Below, piece after piece: positions 48,353 through 59,639 of a DNA stretch of 64,000 nucleotides; the first letter of the stretch is position 1; every line of letters starts with the position of its first letter. The position numbers and the translations under genes are program-made. The stretch spans positions 414,501 through 478,500 of the forward strand of contig WPIO01000013.1 of the NCBI GenBank assembly GCA_009760855.2, in the 5' to 3' direction. The DNA is from Cristatella mucedo (Eukaryota; Bryozoa; Phylactolaemata; Cristatellidae). The notes below the pieces were generated by a model. It did not search any database, had not been told where the DNA came from, and was given only the letters and a program-made list of their open reading frames with translations.

Positions 48353-48521
48353 TTGGATTCATTTATTTATTTAACACGAAAACCCTCGGTCATTGATTCG
48401 CGGCCTCTAGCGTTGGCTGCGTGCGGTGCAGCGATTGGAAAAGACAGAGAGCCACCGAAGATCGTCGGTCACGGTACTCGGCATCAAAACCGATCGCTTT
48501 GAGTGCGAAGTTCAAGTCGCT

Positions 48522-48967
48522 ATGTCTAGACAAAAAAGTGGGTTTGCCAAACCCTGGAGAATAATCTCGAAGCCGCGCGGCGACGCCGCCACTCCGCCCG
48601 AAAGCGACGCTTTTCAGGCAAGTGTAAACATTTTTTTTAACCGGAGGTTTGAATAGCCGGTGGCGGTGGCTATTATGACTGTCTTTCTATTAGCCTTAGC
48701 ATGCTGGCATAAACACAACACTATTCTGCTTTTTTACGATTGGTGCTGAGCATGATCACGTGATTGTTTATTCTCTCGCAGCCAGTTGCTAGGCGCCTGG
48801 GTAGATTCGCATCGGTGCGGCGCGTGCGCCTCTCGGTGCCTGTCGCGCGGGTTCCGCCCGAAAGCGCGCATGCATCGCTGAGGTTTTCGACCTCATCTCG
48901 AGGATCGAGCTCACGTGCTAGATCACGTGCTGGGTCGCGCCCGCCTTGCAGCGCAGCTCGCGCCTAG
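48522..48967 (+). CDS. Candidate two-exon small protein with a GC-AG intron
   Basis: Exon 1 (48,522-48,617) codes MSRQKSGFAKPWRIISKPRG and 12 more residues and stops at CAG|GCAAGT, the standard non-canonical GC donor. The acceptor TTATTCTCTCGCAG at 48,781 opens exon 2 in the same phase, giving 61 more Arg/Ser-rich residues to a stop at 48,967; 93 in total. GC-rich, with CACGTG E-boxes at 48,755, 48,912 and 48,926. No family recognised. Phase agreement alone has a one-in-three chance, so this is tentative; exon 2 may simply be GC-rich promoter DNA. Confidence 0.3.
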
Positions 48968-49075
48968 CGCCGGCGTCTGTGAGTTCTCTAAGGGCGCCGT
49001 AGGAATAGCGTGCTATTATTTAATGTAATTGCTAAAAAAAATTACCTGCGAATCTGACAGCATATTTTTCATAGC

Positions 49076-49222
49076 GACAGGAGAGCCTTTCCGGCTATCG
49101 TCATGGCTTGCAGTAGTAGCAATAAAGGATTGCCCACCGCAGGATTCGAACCCGTGACCTTGGGTCGGAGGTCGTGAAAAGCAGCCGCCTTACCTAGTAG
49201 TGTGCCATCACGACTCGCCGGG
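49076..49222 (-). mobile_element. SINE-A copy
   Basis: Minus-strand copy with GGATTCGAACCCGTGACC (B box zone) and the A-box end 'GCCGCCTTACCTAGTAGTGT'. Confidence 0.85.
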
Positions 49223-49670
49223 CTCCGCTCGCGCCGAGGGCCGGAAGTTGCACTACGAAAGCGGGCCGCCGCCCAGCAGTTTCTTTAGACCCGCTGGTAT
49301 TAGAAAACAGACGGCCTGCTTCTAGAGGGTGGAGCCCGTCACGTGGTGTCAGCCTCTCTGGGTCTGCCTAATTGGAGTAATGCCTCTTTTCCGCGTATAG
49401 AAATACGATCGCTCCTCTACGAAACTGCTCAGCGTCCTCCTGAACCGACCCTAAAAAAAAGCACGCCGCAGGCTGAAGCCGCTCTCTAGCGCAGCTCTTG
49501 GTCTCAGCTGAAAAAAGAATTACCAAGCGGTAGCTTCCTTTCTTGACAAAAACCCCCGAACTGAGCGTCGTAGCTTCCGGGCGCCACCCAACGACGAGCC
49601 TTCACAGCGGCTCTCTCAGTCTTCAGCTCCTCCCCCGGGGCAGGCGCCATTGGAGGCTCGAGGGCTTCCG

Positions 49671-49704
49671 AGAGAGCGAGAGCGAGAGCTAGAGCGAGAG
49701 CGAG

Positions 49705-49778
<74 letters not shown>
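49671..49778 (+). repeat. (GAGAGC)n then (GA)n microsatellite
   Basis: About 35 bases of GAGCGA words grade into pure GA. Confidence 0.95.
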
Positions 49779-49780
<2 letters not shown>

Positions 49781-50406
49781 GACGAGAGCTTTCTCAGCGA
49801 AATGGACCTGAACTGTGTGGCACTAACCTCGGCCGAGCTGATCATGCTGCTCCTTCCACGTTCCTCCGACCTCGCGTCGTCGTTTTGGACCGGCCTTGAA
49901 AGGCGAACGAGCGGCCTACAGCGGCCACCAGCATAAAGCAGGAGACGGCTCTATTGATGTGGCGAGTGCTTTACGAGTGAGCGCACGCTCATGCAAGGAC
50001 AACCCGAAACTTGGCGTACGCGGAGCTTTGCCGGGCTATTATTATTTATTGACTTCGGCTGTATATTTATATTTATTGATTTTCGTAAATTTTTCAATTC
50101 AATTTTTAATTTCACCAATAAGAGTGCATTTCGTCATCCACTTCTAGCTGTATAAATGAAAATTGCAAGGGGGTCTTTACTATTGGTTCATGCTAGCTAC
50201 CGAATCGTAGGCGATTGCCGTTCGCCGGCCTTCGTACTGGACGTACCTCTACCTAAATTAAAAAGTCACATGAATCCGGCCAGCGTTGGAGGGCGGAGGC
50301 GGCCCCCATGGTTGGGCAATAACTGTGTGATAGGAAAAGGCGTCTGCGTGGGGTGGAGGGTAAGGGAGAATATCTTTCAGGGCAGCCCCCCCGGTAATTA
50401 TAAATG

Positions 50407-50570
50407 CAGTGGTACCTCGGCTTACGAGTTTAATTCGTTCCGTGCCGGAGCTCGTAGCTCAAATTACTCGTATGTCAAATCAATTTTCCCCATTGAAATG
50501 AATCGAAATGCCATTAATCCGTTCCGGAGCCCAACAAATTTTGAAATTTTGTGTCGCATGTTTTACAATT
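50407..50570 (+). mobile_element. End of a pogo/Tigger-type DNA transposon
   Basis: Starts CAGTGGTACCTCGGCTTACG and continues with the 'TTCGTTCCG' and 'CCATTGAAATGAAT' phrases seen at ends of Tigger-like elements. No second end was found within 1 kb, so length is unknown; AT-rich sequence to about 50,720 may belong to it. Confidence 0.6.
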
Positions 50571-51441
50571 AAAAATATATACTTTTAAATAACGAATATT
50601 GTTTTAAAGACAATACAATAAAATGCCTTGCAATAAAAGGGTTTTATTAATTCTAATGTAAAGTAGTAAGTTGGAGATCAGACGATTTGAAGATGCTCAT
50701 AGAGTTAGAGGAGAAAGTAAGTTAGAGGAGTAATGATCTACAACATTCTGAACGGAAGAGAGAAGAGAAGAAAATTCCATTTATACTCACCAGTCGCTAA
50801 AAAATAGATGGGATTTTAAAACTGCGCACAAAGTGCCACCACTTACAGTTGTTATAATTCTGCTATTATTTCAACTCAATCTACAGCGAGAGGTGACAGG
50901 TGATAAATAAATCATGTGCAGGTAGCTCTGCCTGTAAATGCCACGCGAAAACTTTCCTTTAGACTATGATTACACTGGATGCAGCATGCTTTGTGTATCG
51001 GTCAGAGTCATAGTTTATTATGCAATACAGCGTGTTTATTTAACGTAAATATAAACATGCGCTGGCGGCCATGATGAACATCTTGCTATAGACACAATGC
51101 CCATAGCAGAATCTAAACTGGCCGTATGAACAAACGATGCCGTATTGGCAGTGCTTTAGGTTAACAACGAATTGTGCTCTTCACAACATGAATCCACAAG
51201 CTGGATCGTGGGCAATGACCCGCGAGACTTTATTACCACCCCATCTTACCTGCCATCTCTTCGCTGTTCGATTTCTAGGCTGTTCTCACAACTCTGCTGC
51301 TTATCGTTCTATCTCCATTGTGAAAGCAGTTGGCTTCTAATTGAGCACCTACGGATTTTTGTACTACAGAAAACTCAAGAGTGAACGCTAGGGGTTCCAC
51401 TTCGCTGGGCAATTGCTACCGGAAGAAATATACACAGAACA
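50571..51441. other. AT-rich stretch, no gene assigned
   Basis: Possibly the interior of the transposon at its left side, otherwise unrecognised. Confidence 0.35.
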
Positions 51442-51602
51442 GATGGCACGCTAGGTAAGGCGATTGCTTTTTTGCGACCTTGGTCCCGAGATCGTGGGTT
51501 CGAATCCTTCGTCGGACAATGCCTTATTGCCGCTGCAAGTGATTGTGGTAGCCGTAGAAAGTCTTCTTTCGCTATACAAAAGAGCTGTTAAATCAGCTAG
51601 TA
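51442..51602 (+). mobile_element. SINE-A copy
   Basis: A box CTAGGTAAGGCG, perfect B box GGTTCGAATCC, standard 3' end 'GTTAAATCAGCTAG'. Confidence 0.88.
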
Positions 51603-52379
51603 TTGTTTTTAGAAGTACCAGTCAGATAATAAAAACTTTTTTCGCATATGTGCGTCGGCGCAGTTTATTCGTCGGCACGAGCTGTCTACACCATGCAGTC
51701 GTCCTACACGCAGCAGACCAACAATCGATCGCTTAATGAAGGCAGTTGCATGCGAAACTCCAAGCTAGGCATTCGCACTGGGTTGATTCCTCGAAGCACA
51801 GGGCTGCTTGTGTTGCCTGGGAGAAGTCGCACTACGAGCACCATTCAAGCCGTAATTACACACAGGAAGAAAGAACCAAGGGATGATAGAGCATTGCCAC
51901 TGTACCGTAGCCTTTTCGGTGCCGGTGAAGTTGTGACTATGACGTACCGAAATGGCTGCTGGGTACCAATGCGGCCATAGGGAGCAGTCCGTCATCGTAC
52001 TTCGTGAAACTTCAGAATGCTCTAATATGTCTTCAATGTCACCAGCCGTTATAATGTCACGCGGAGAGTAAAAAACAGCGTCTAGGTTACTCTTGATACT
52101 TAAAATAGCCAGAGGTCCATGCGCAAGTGTCCTCTTCGCCCTAGCCGCTCAATCTACCCGTCCGACCGGTCCCCAATCGGTACAATGTAACAAGCGCTCA
52201 CTGGCCGACACAATTGACGAGTTGCCACCTTTGACTAATTAAACCGAGAACCCTCGCCCAGGCGGCCTATCGCTTACCGCAGACATTACAGTAGCTAGGT
52301 TTACTAAGCGAAAACTTGAGAAAGCATACACAAGATCGGCGCTGACTGTCCATTGACATACAAACCAGGACTACCGTAG
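51603..52379. other. No feature recognised
   Basis: A 110-residue plus frame (51,648-51,980) has no recognised content. Confidence 0.35.
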
Positions 52380-53100
52380 ATAGTACCAATCCCTCCGTGC
52401 AAAGGCCAAGTCAAGCTTCTGTAAAATTATTGCTGAATCACAGATGCACGACCCAAAAATGCTAATGTCTGCGATCAACCATCTCGTTAACCACTCCCAG
52501 GTTGACTCCTTACCTAGTGATCCTTGTGGCAATCTAGCAGATCGCTTCTCTGGCGTCTTTGCCAGCAAGATATACGAGATCATTGAGTCCACCTCTAAGG
52601 TAGCAGCATTCCCCCCTGGACTCACGTGACAACTCGTGACAATCCAACAGGACTCCTCTCCCTCAATTGTGTGCAGCATCTCGTTGTCTGTATTCAAGGT
52701 GGCCACAAGTGACCTTATCCTGAAATTCATCTCCCAGTCGAAGAACACTACTAGCCCTCTAGACCATATTCCTATTGCCATACTTCTGCGATGCATAGAT
52801 CTGCTGCCGCCATGCTTAACTAACATGCTAAATATGTCCTTAGCCTCAGTTCTTGTCCCTGTACCTTTCAAAAAGGCTGTAGTGAGGCCACTAATTAAGA
52901 GAGTGACATCAGACCGGAAGCGCTCGAGCAAGTCCGACCAGTCCACCCTACTGCCTTTCCTATAAAAGGCAGTGGAGTGAGCGGACTAATACGGCAGACC
53001 ATTCCTTTGCAGCTAATGTAAAGCGTCTAGAAATAGATTGAGTTCTCTGAGGGAATTTCATCAAGTGTATTATTATTATTATCATTATTATTATTATTAT
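52380..53100 (+). mobile_element. LINE-A pre-RT linker fused to a 3' end (internal deletion)
   Basis: Reads 'DPKMLMSAINHLVNH', 'LADRFSGVFASKIYEIIEST', then 'SPLDHIPIAILLRCIDLLPP' and 'PFKKAVVRPLIKR': the segment between endonuclease and RT in CR1/L2-type elements. At about 52,970 it jumps to the 3' UTR and an ATT tail (to 53,100), so the RT and C-terminal regions are deleted. Confidence 0.88.
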
Positions 53101-53269
53101 AGACTTCGTCGGCGTTGCACTCTAGCCTGGACAGCTATCGGCCTCGAGAAGATCGCATCCGAGCGATCTTCCTTAAGAGGCCGCCTCTATAATGGCGGCT
53201 TCCGAAAGAGCTAAATTCACTGCTCGAGGCACAGCCAGCGTACGCTCGGCACATGGTGCTGTCTTCTAT

Positions 53270-53378
53270 GGTGGAGCCATTCGATCGCGTTTCCTCTGCA
53301 GCAAATGCAAAGCGCCTAGAAAGAGATTGAGTTCTCTGAGGGAGCTTTATCAAGCGTATTGTTTTTATTATTATTAAA
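53270..53378 (+). mobile_element. LINE-A 3' end with tail
   Basis: 'GCAAATGCAAAGCGCCTAG' to (ATT)n at 53,378, where the next copy starts. Confidence 0.85.
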
Positions 53379-53384
53379 CCTAGT

Positions 53385-55440
53385 AAGTGAGTTCCAGTCA
53401 GGCTTTAGAGCTAATCACTCCACAGAGGTCAGCCTTACCTCAGGGGTACAACGACCTCAGAAATGCAGACGTAGGTAAAATCTCCCAGCTTGTCTTGATT
53501 TAACTATCGGCAGAGTTTGATACTATTTATCACAAAGTTCTTCTCGAGCGTCTCCCATCTCGCCTGGGCATCCCTGGCACTGCACTGCAACAGCTTAGGT
53601 CCTATCTCAGTTGGAGACTCCCACTTTCAGTCGTTCCTCGCCCCTTCGCGCATCGACTTTCGCGGCTTCGATCTATCGAAGTTTTTTTCAAATACATGTA
53701 TATTTATTAAAAGTTTGATCGAAATATTGAAAATGATGCAACGCAATCAGTTGTCTGAGTCAACTAAACAACCCGGTATAACAATTATAATTACTGTACG
53801 TATGAACTGCAGGCCTATATATTTGAGCACCCCCTCCATAAATCCTTCAACGCCAGGTGCAGCCTCTGGAACACTCCGAGTGTGTGGGCGAAAATTTTTT
53901 TTGTACGTCTCTTCGTCACTTCATCATCAAACACGTTGCACATTTTCCATAGGCTAATGGCCGTGTGTAAGAACTGTGCGTGTTGGCAAATGAATGTACA
54001 ATCATACTAATTTGATATTTGCAACGTCTAGAAAGTCTTATTTTGTCTAATATATTGGGTAATACGAGTGTAATGGCGACTAAAGGGATGTTATTTCAGG
54101 TCCAGAGGGCTCTAATAATGTTAAAAACCGTATTTAGAGGGTCATGAACATGTGGTTTTATATACTCTAAAACTAAAACTATGAAAATATTCATTTATAA
54201 ATAAAGAATCTTACTTCGCGGAAATTCACTTATCGCGGTAGAGTCTGATCTGAGTAACCGCGATAAACGAGGAACGGCTGTATTGATATAAACGGACAAA
54301 GATCATCAAAGGAACCTCATAAGTACATGGTACCTCAGGCTTCACGCTCGGTCCACTTGTTTTCAAAATTTCTCTCTCTCTCTCTCTCTCAGGCCGATAT
54401 GATTGCCAAGCACAATCTGTACCTGTCTTGATCCCTTCCAGCTCTCCAGCACTTGAGATTCTCAAAACTCTCTTGCTGCAGGTATTTATGACATGGATGG
54501 CAGCAAACATTCTCAAATTGAACGACGATAAAAACCATCTTATTGGTTCTGGGCAAACTAATTGGAAAGGCTACCTCTCAAAATGCAAAATGGGCTCTGC
54601 CAGCATTTCCTTTGTAGCATCTTCATGAAATCTAGGTGTCACGTCACCTTTCGCTACATGGCTACATCAGCTCCATAGATAAGTAATAAGCCTAATTTCA
54701 GCTACGTAACAACACTAAGATTGGGACCTGCTTCACGATATTCAAAATGGTCCGCGGCATCTGTGACATGATATCTCGACTTCTGTAACTCACTGCTCGC
54801 TGTATACCGGCCTGTGAAGTCAAGCACTTAGAGTTGGTACACAACTCGGCAGTTACGCTTGTCTGTCGTGAGCGTCAGTTGCCACTTTGTACTGACTCTC
54901 GCCGACCTGCACTGGCTCCCAATCAAGCAGGATATCGAAATCAAGGTTCTGTCACTCACTTTTAGGTCCCTCTATTCACTGACTCCAGCCTAATTATTAG
55001 AACTACTCCCCCACCAGGTTAGGCATCGTGCCACTTGCTTTTCTGAATCAAATTGTTAAGCTATACCTCGGACGAACCTCAAATCCTTCGCAGACCGTGC
55101 CTTTAGTTAGTATGCTCCCAAAGCACGGAACTCATGCTAGACTGACGTCACAAGATCACATGACTTGACATTTAAAAAGAAGCTAATAACCTGTTTCTCA
55201 CGGAGTTTAGTGTGTCCTCTTTTACTCGTCCTTTGTGAGCTTATGCATGCTGACACTGTCCATGCTACCACCAACCATATTTTACATTTTGACACTGTGC
55301 ATGTTACCTCTGACCACATTATGCTTGTTGACATGTGGATGTTACCACTAACAATTTGATCATGTTTCTTTTACAGCCTGTGTCAAGTGCCTAGAAAGAG
55401 ATTAAGCTCACCAAGAGTACTACATTTATATATATTTATA
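53385..55440 (+). mobile_element. LINE-A copy (RT to 3' UTR) carrying a DNA transposon
   Basis: RT start 'VSEFQSGFRANHSTE' at about 53,390-53,435 and 'SRLGIPGTALQ' near 53,560. It is interrupted at 53,628 and resumes at 54,281 with the 'DINGQ..SKEP' position, then 'WMAANILKLNDDK', the C-terminal region (54,760-55,130) and a 3' UTR ending in an AT-rich tail. A short (TC)n run (54,371-54,390) replaces part of the RT core. Confidence 0.88.
53628..54280. mobile_element. Non-autonomous pogo/Tigger-type element with both ends, 653 bp
   Basis: The left end reads CAGTCGTTCCTCGCCCC and the right end, read inward, CAGCCGTTCCTCGTTTATCG: matching terminal inverted repeats. TA follows the right end; the left flank is TT, so one TA of the target duplication looks mutated. 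No transposase. The right 200 bases ('GAGGGCTCTAATAATG', 'TTCGCGGAAATTCACTTATC') resemble a widespread Tigger-type family. Confidence 0.8.
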
Positions 55441-56741
55441 TATAATTATACATATTTATACATAATGTATTATCATCATCAATATTACTATTTATCATCC
55501 GATGGGCAGAAACATACTTTGAAGCCGGACCAAGCCGAAATAGCTACTGCGATCAATGTGAATATATTAAACTTTCCGAGCAAATCTTGACAAATTTGCG
55601 AACTCTTAGATTTCCTTGGGAAGCAAAGTGCATTTTCCAGGAGGCTTTGAATGTTTATCTACCTGCAGATCCTCAGCTATCTCAGACATTCCAGATAGGC
55701 TCAAGTGCAATCATGAGAGCTCTTACCACCAACATACCTATCACCTAAATGTCCGCCACGGCTTTTCATTGCATATTTTTTGCTTATATGTAACTTCTCC
55801 CAGCAAGGAAACACTACCTCGACTAAGAGGCGCCTGCCTACTACAGCTCAACCTACACGCGATGACTAGAACAAGGTGTGCACACATCCTGGTATTTAAA
55901 GCTGCTGGCAGCTGCTCCTGGCAGCATGGACAGTGGCTTTTTGGCCTCCTATTTGTACGCAGCGAATTAACTGGAAAAGTGTTCTTCTGCTCTAACTGGA
56001 TATCCTTTTGGCACACTAGAGTCCGAGCACTTGCAAGAAATCAATTTCGTAGAGGCTTGATCGTTATTGCAAATGCACTAAGCAAAGATAAAACGTAAAA
56101 CCAGTTACGCAATTACAGAGTGAGATATCTGATGGAGTCATTTTAAGAGCACAAGTGCTGAAAATAAGGATTAAAACGAAGCGGCACTTGACAAGCAGCA
56201 TACTTTTAGCTCCTGCATGTTCAGTTTTGGTTTTTTTTTAATGGCGTCAGTTTATTTTTATTTTTACCAAGTTTTTTCGTCTGCGAATGTTTGCGACACT
56301 TCTTCTTTGAGGAATGATCGAGCAACATGTCACTTAATTGCCGCTGCACGAAATAGTGCTATTTATTAAACTGCAGCACTTACCGAAGCACACGTGCACA
56401 CTTGCTAGAAGTTCTTTCTATCAGCTGCGCATGAACTAGCACAGATAAAACTGCCAGCTGGCACTGGTGCTCGTCAGCAAAAGACTGCTCGACGACCAAT
56501 CACTCTTCTCAAAACGAGCGACTGGTGACAAGCAAATATCACAGGCATCTATCAAAAAAACACAGCAATGGCAAAGCAAGCTGACAAGCTTGGCGGCTAT
56601 CGACACAATCCAGCTGCCAGCTATGCGACCATTTGGCAAAGCTGATCACGTCCGATGGCTCTATTGCACAGAGCAGCAAAAGTAAGAGCTGGCGCCGGGG
56701 TGGGAGTGAGACCTGGTTTCGACTAGATGGTCGTAATGGAC
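55441..56741. other. No gene assigned
   Basis: A 160-residue plus frame (55,616-56,098) and an overlapping 91-residue minus frame have no recognised domain. The rest is AT-rich intergenic-looking sequence. Confidence 0.35.
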
Positions 56742-56838
56742 TCAGCTGGCAGGTCCAAGCACACCATCCTGGGCATCTGCCAAGATCACCACCCATGCAC
56801 TGCCCTTGATGCCCTTCAGGACGTTTTCTGCCGTCAGG
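56742..56838 (-). CDS. Possible alternative last exon of the INPP5A-like gene
   Basis: On the minus strand a strong pyrimidine tract (TTTTCTCCCTGCCTGCTTGC) and AG acceptor precede a frame reading 'LTAENVLKGIKGSAWVVILA' and 12 more residues to a stop. Its phase fits a donor at about 58,849 in the long exon upstream. The link is inferred; the composition looks coding, but no family was recognised. Confidence 0.3.
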
Positions 56839-57013
56839 CTGCTTAAAGGCAAGCAGGCAGGGAGAAAACGATAACACAGCAAACACAGCTGTGAGACTAG
56901 CGGTGCAAACCACACATTGAGAGAGACAGAGCGGCAAACGAACCCCCCAGACTCTGCCGAGGGGGGCATGAAGCCCTCATTCTTCACTGACCTTTTCAAG
57001 TGCCTGAAGCACG

Positions 57014-57700
57014 GTGCCTTATGCTACGACAGACGATGAGTCAATACAACCCTTAGACTACAACGGACATGCTGTGGATTTTCAAGGCATCAACTTCCAA
57101 CGGTACTTGGAGATGCGGCCCTTTTTTAAGATGGTCCGTTGCAAAGCAGGCACCGACAGCTCAAAGCAAGTCTTGGCGCTATGTATCAATTGGTGCAGCA
57201 TGATCGTTTGCGGCCAGAGAGAATGGCACTGCAGGCCAGCCAGCTGGCTGCAGTGCCATTCTCTGCATCGGCAGAGAAAAGAACCAAGAATGCGCAGCAT
57301 CGTACGGGGGAAACAGTCGGCACGAGCGCACACAATGACTCGGGGCAAAATGCTCAAGCGCCCAGCAGTCAAATCGGTCGGGCAGCCACGGGTGATCAAG
57401 TTTGATCTAGCACACCAAGTCACGGTGGCGACAGAGGGGGCGTTGGTGCCGAAGCGCAGCCACCTCTGCTCAGCAGGTCGTGCGCGTGCTTGGTGGCAGG
57501 AGCCAGGACCGCAGCAGAGGTGCTGCTGCTGCTGGGAGCCGTAGCGCCATTACTGCCCGCTGCGGCCACAGCTGAATCGACCACGATGGCATGCGCTGGA
57601 CCTAGCTGCAGCGCCGGGCTGGCAGCAGACTCGCCACCGGCAGCTACAAACGTAGAGAAAGAAGCTTTCGGCACAGGATTTCGTTCCAGATGCCGATCTT

Positions 57701-57734
<34 letters not shown>

Positions 57735-57850
57735 GGCAGCAGCAGCGGCGGCACAGCAACAGCAGGGGGCGGTCGATGGCCAACTGGGCCCCGGTGGCAG
57801 TGACGGCTGAGCAACAACCAAGTTGGAAAGCATGGCCGGCTAGCTACTGG
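57014..57850. other. Overlapping open frames with CAG/GCA run; coding status unclear
   Basis: Plus and minus frames overlap here. The minus frame 57,420-57,833 has a poly-Ala tract from the (GCA)n run at 57,702-57,760. No domain. A 22-bp hairpin lies at 57,218-57,264. Confidence 0.3.
57218..57264. repeat. 22-bp inverted repeat, 2-base loop
   Basis: The left arm opens AGAGAATGGCACTGCAG and the right arm closes CTGCAGTGCCATTCTCT. One bulged G in the left arm; loop CA. Confidence 0.9.
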
Positions 57851-58754
57851 GGCCAACAGGACAAGCAGCAGAGGCTCTGCTCACTGAACGTCAGCCTCAC
57901 TGAATAGCAGACTGAACGTGAACAGCTTGCTGAACACTACGACAGACGTCACCTTCGTTAATTTATTCGTAAATCCACAGCGCCCGCCAAGGACGAATGC
58001 TAAGGCCATGCGCATGCACGCACCACGTGACCTGCCTGGACGGCGCAGCAGGGAGAGGAGCGCAGAGATCAGGCGACGATTTCCCCCAAGTAGCTCTCCC
58101 TTGTAGCTCAAAGAAAGGGTACACGGAGCCACGATGAAGCCAGTGCTCGCGAGCATTGAGTTAAAACGAGCTGCAACGAGCCTACAGAGCCAAAAAATAA
58201 AAACTTTACTTCGGTTTCGAACCTATTTTCCTATCCGCTTTCGCTGTTTGTCTCCAGTATCCACAAGGCGACCCTGGCTGTTTTTTTTATACAAACGTGG
58301 CTCCAGGTTCGAGTTGCCATCGGTGGCCTGATGCAGCAAGCAGCCGCTGCTCAGTGCCAAGTGAGGCCGAAGCTCCACCCACGTGAGCTGCATGCGCCGC
58401 TCACGTGACGTGATCTCGTGACTGCGGTAGCATTCAGCAGGCAGCATTCGCATCGAAACCATCGGCTCAAACTAGGATGCCGCGCTGCAGCACGAGCGTC
58501 GGTCGCACTGTCGCCTTAGGCATGACAAGGAAACGACGGTCAATAACGCCGAGCCGACGCACGCAGGGCGGGCGCACGGAGTGGAACCAGGCCATCGAGC
58601 CCCTTTCAGTGGACCAGAGCTCTTTCGAGTGGAGCCTCGGCCTCCGGGGACACCTACGGCAAGCGTCCTAGCAGCGGCAGCATTCCAACGCCACGCCACC
58701 GGTCGAGTAAGACCGGAGGTAGTGGGAGGGGGGCCAGCACCGACCCGGGCGGTG

Positions 58755-59435
58755 TCAGGCAGCGTTCGCAGGTGTGCCACGTGCATTCGCGCGCAGGCGC
58801 ACACACAGGACGTCGCGACGTGTCGCGAGCGAGAGGGACGAACCTGACCAACTGCCATTAGCACTCGAACAGACACTGGGGCTGCTGCTGCTGCCGCAGC
58901 CGCCACCTCCACCGCCGTCGCGGTGGTCGTCTTCCTGAGCCGAGCCCCAGTCGCCGCTGTCCGTGTTGTCGGCACGAGAGCCGTCGCTAGACGAGCTGTG
59001 GCACCGCTGCCGGAAGCCGCCGCCAAGGCTTCCGCCGCTGCCTCGGCGGCGGCTGCGCAGGGCGGCGCTGCTGCGCCAGCGTCGCACGGTCGAGCTGACG
59101 ACGAGGACGCTCTTGGCCACGTCCCGGAACGCCTTGCGGTCGATGCGAAGGCGCAGCTCCGAGCTGAGCGCGTGCTCCTTCTCGAACGTGGCGTTGCACA
59201 GGAAGCTGACGGTGCTCAGCTCCTCGGCGGCCACGTCCTCGCCGTTAATGGATATGACGGGCCGTAGCGGCTTGTGCTCGCGAACACAGACGGTGGGCAC
59301 GGCGGCGGCATCGTCGCCGGCAGCAGGCGTCGTCTCGGCAGAGGCGGCGCCAGGATTGGCAGTAGCGGCGGCGGCGTCGCCGGCCTCGACAAGGCCAGGC
59401 GGCTGCGAGTTCATGCGGAACGCTAGGTAGACGGG
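58755..59435 (-). CDS. INPP5A: INPP5A-like: end of catalytic domain plus long C-terminal extension
   Basis: Acceptor CCTCTTCAG, phase 0, then 'PVYLAFRMNSQ'. Joined to the exon at 62,354-62,416 this gives 'VCMGDHKPVYLAFRM', the last conserved motif of type I inositol 1,4,5-trisphosphate 5-phosphatases; the Asp-His pair is catalytic in this fold. These enzymes remove the 5-phosphate from soluble IP3 and IP4 and so end calcium signalling. In the relatives I know the chain stops about 20 residues later in a prenylated Cys box. Here the frame runs on for more than 200 residues: Ala/Thr linker, an ordered-looking segment ('LRPVISINGEDVAAEELSTV' to 'AFRDVAKSVLVVSSTV'), then Arg/Ser/Gly-rich low complexity, without a Cys box. 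It either ends at 58,755 or splices near 58,844-58,849. The plus-strand frame over it is a shadow. Confidence 0.75.
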   Translation of the reverse strand, partial: PVYLAFRMNSQPPGLVEAGDAAAATANPGAASAETTPAAGDDAAAVPTVCVREHKPLRPVISINGEDVAAEELSTVSFLCNATFEKEHALSSELRLRIDRKAFRDVAKSVLVVSSTVRRWRSSAALRSRRRGSGGSLGGGFRQRCHSSSSDGSRADNTDSGDWGSAQEDDHRDGGGGGGCGSSSSPSVCSSANGSWSGSSLSLATRRDVLCVRLRANARGTPANAA

Positions 59436-59558
59436 CTGAAGAGGAAAAAACAAAGTGTGTTTCGCCTCAGCACGTGGCAGCACGTGGCATGCGCCCGCGG
59501 TCCGAGACCGGCCCGGGCCACGGGTCTGAAGCTTGCTCGTTGGGATTTCAACTTGACC

Positions 59559-59584
59559 GGGGGGGGGGGGTGGGTGGGTGGGTG
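59559..59584 (+). repeat. Poly-G then (TGGG)n, G-quadruplex-capable
   Basis: Twelve G followed by three TGGG words. It lies in the INPP5A-like intron, 124 bases before the exon acceptor, G-rich on the template strand. Confidence 0.9.
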
Positions 59585-59639
59585 ACCACTGCTGCTGCCA
59601 CGGGGATGCGGTAATGCAGCTGGCCAGGTCACTAAACAA

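Noticed and set aside
52371-52946. 191-residue minus-strand frame
   Set aside because: Antisense of LINE-A pre-RT linker, whose plus frames carry recognisable motifs.
58923-59430. Plus-strand frames of 114 and 155 residues
   Set aside because: Shadow of the INPP5A-like minus exon, which has splice sites and a family motif.
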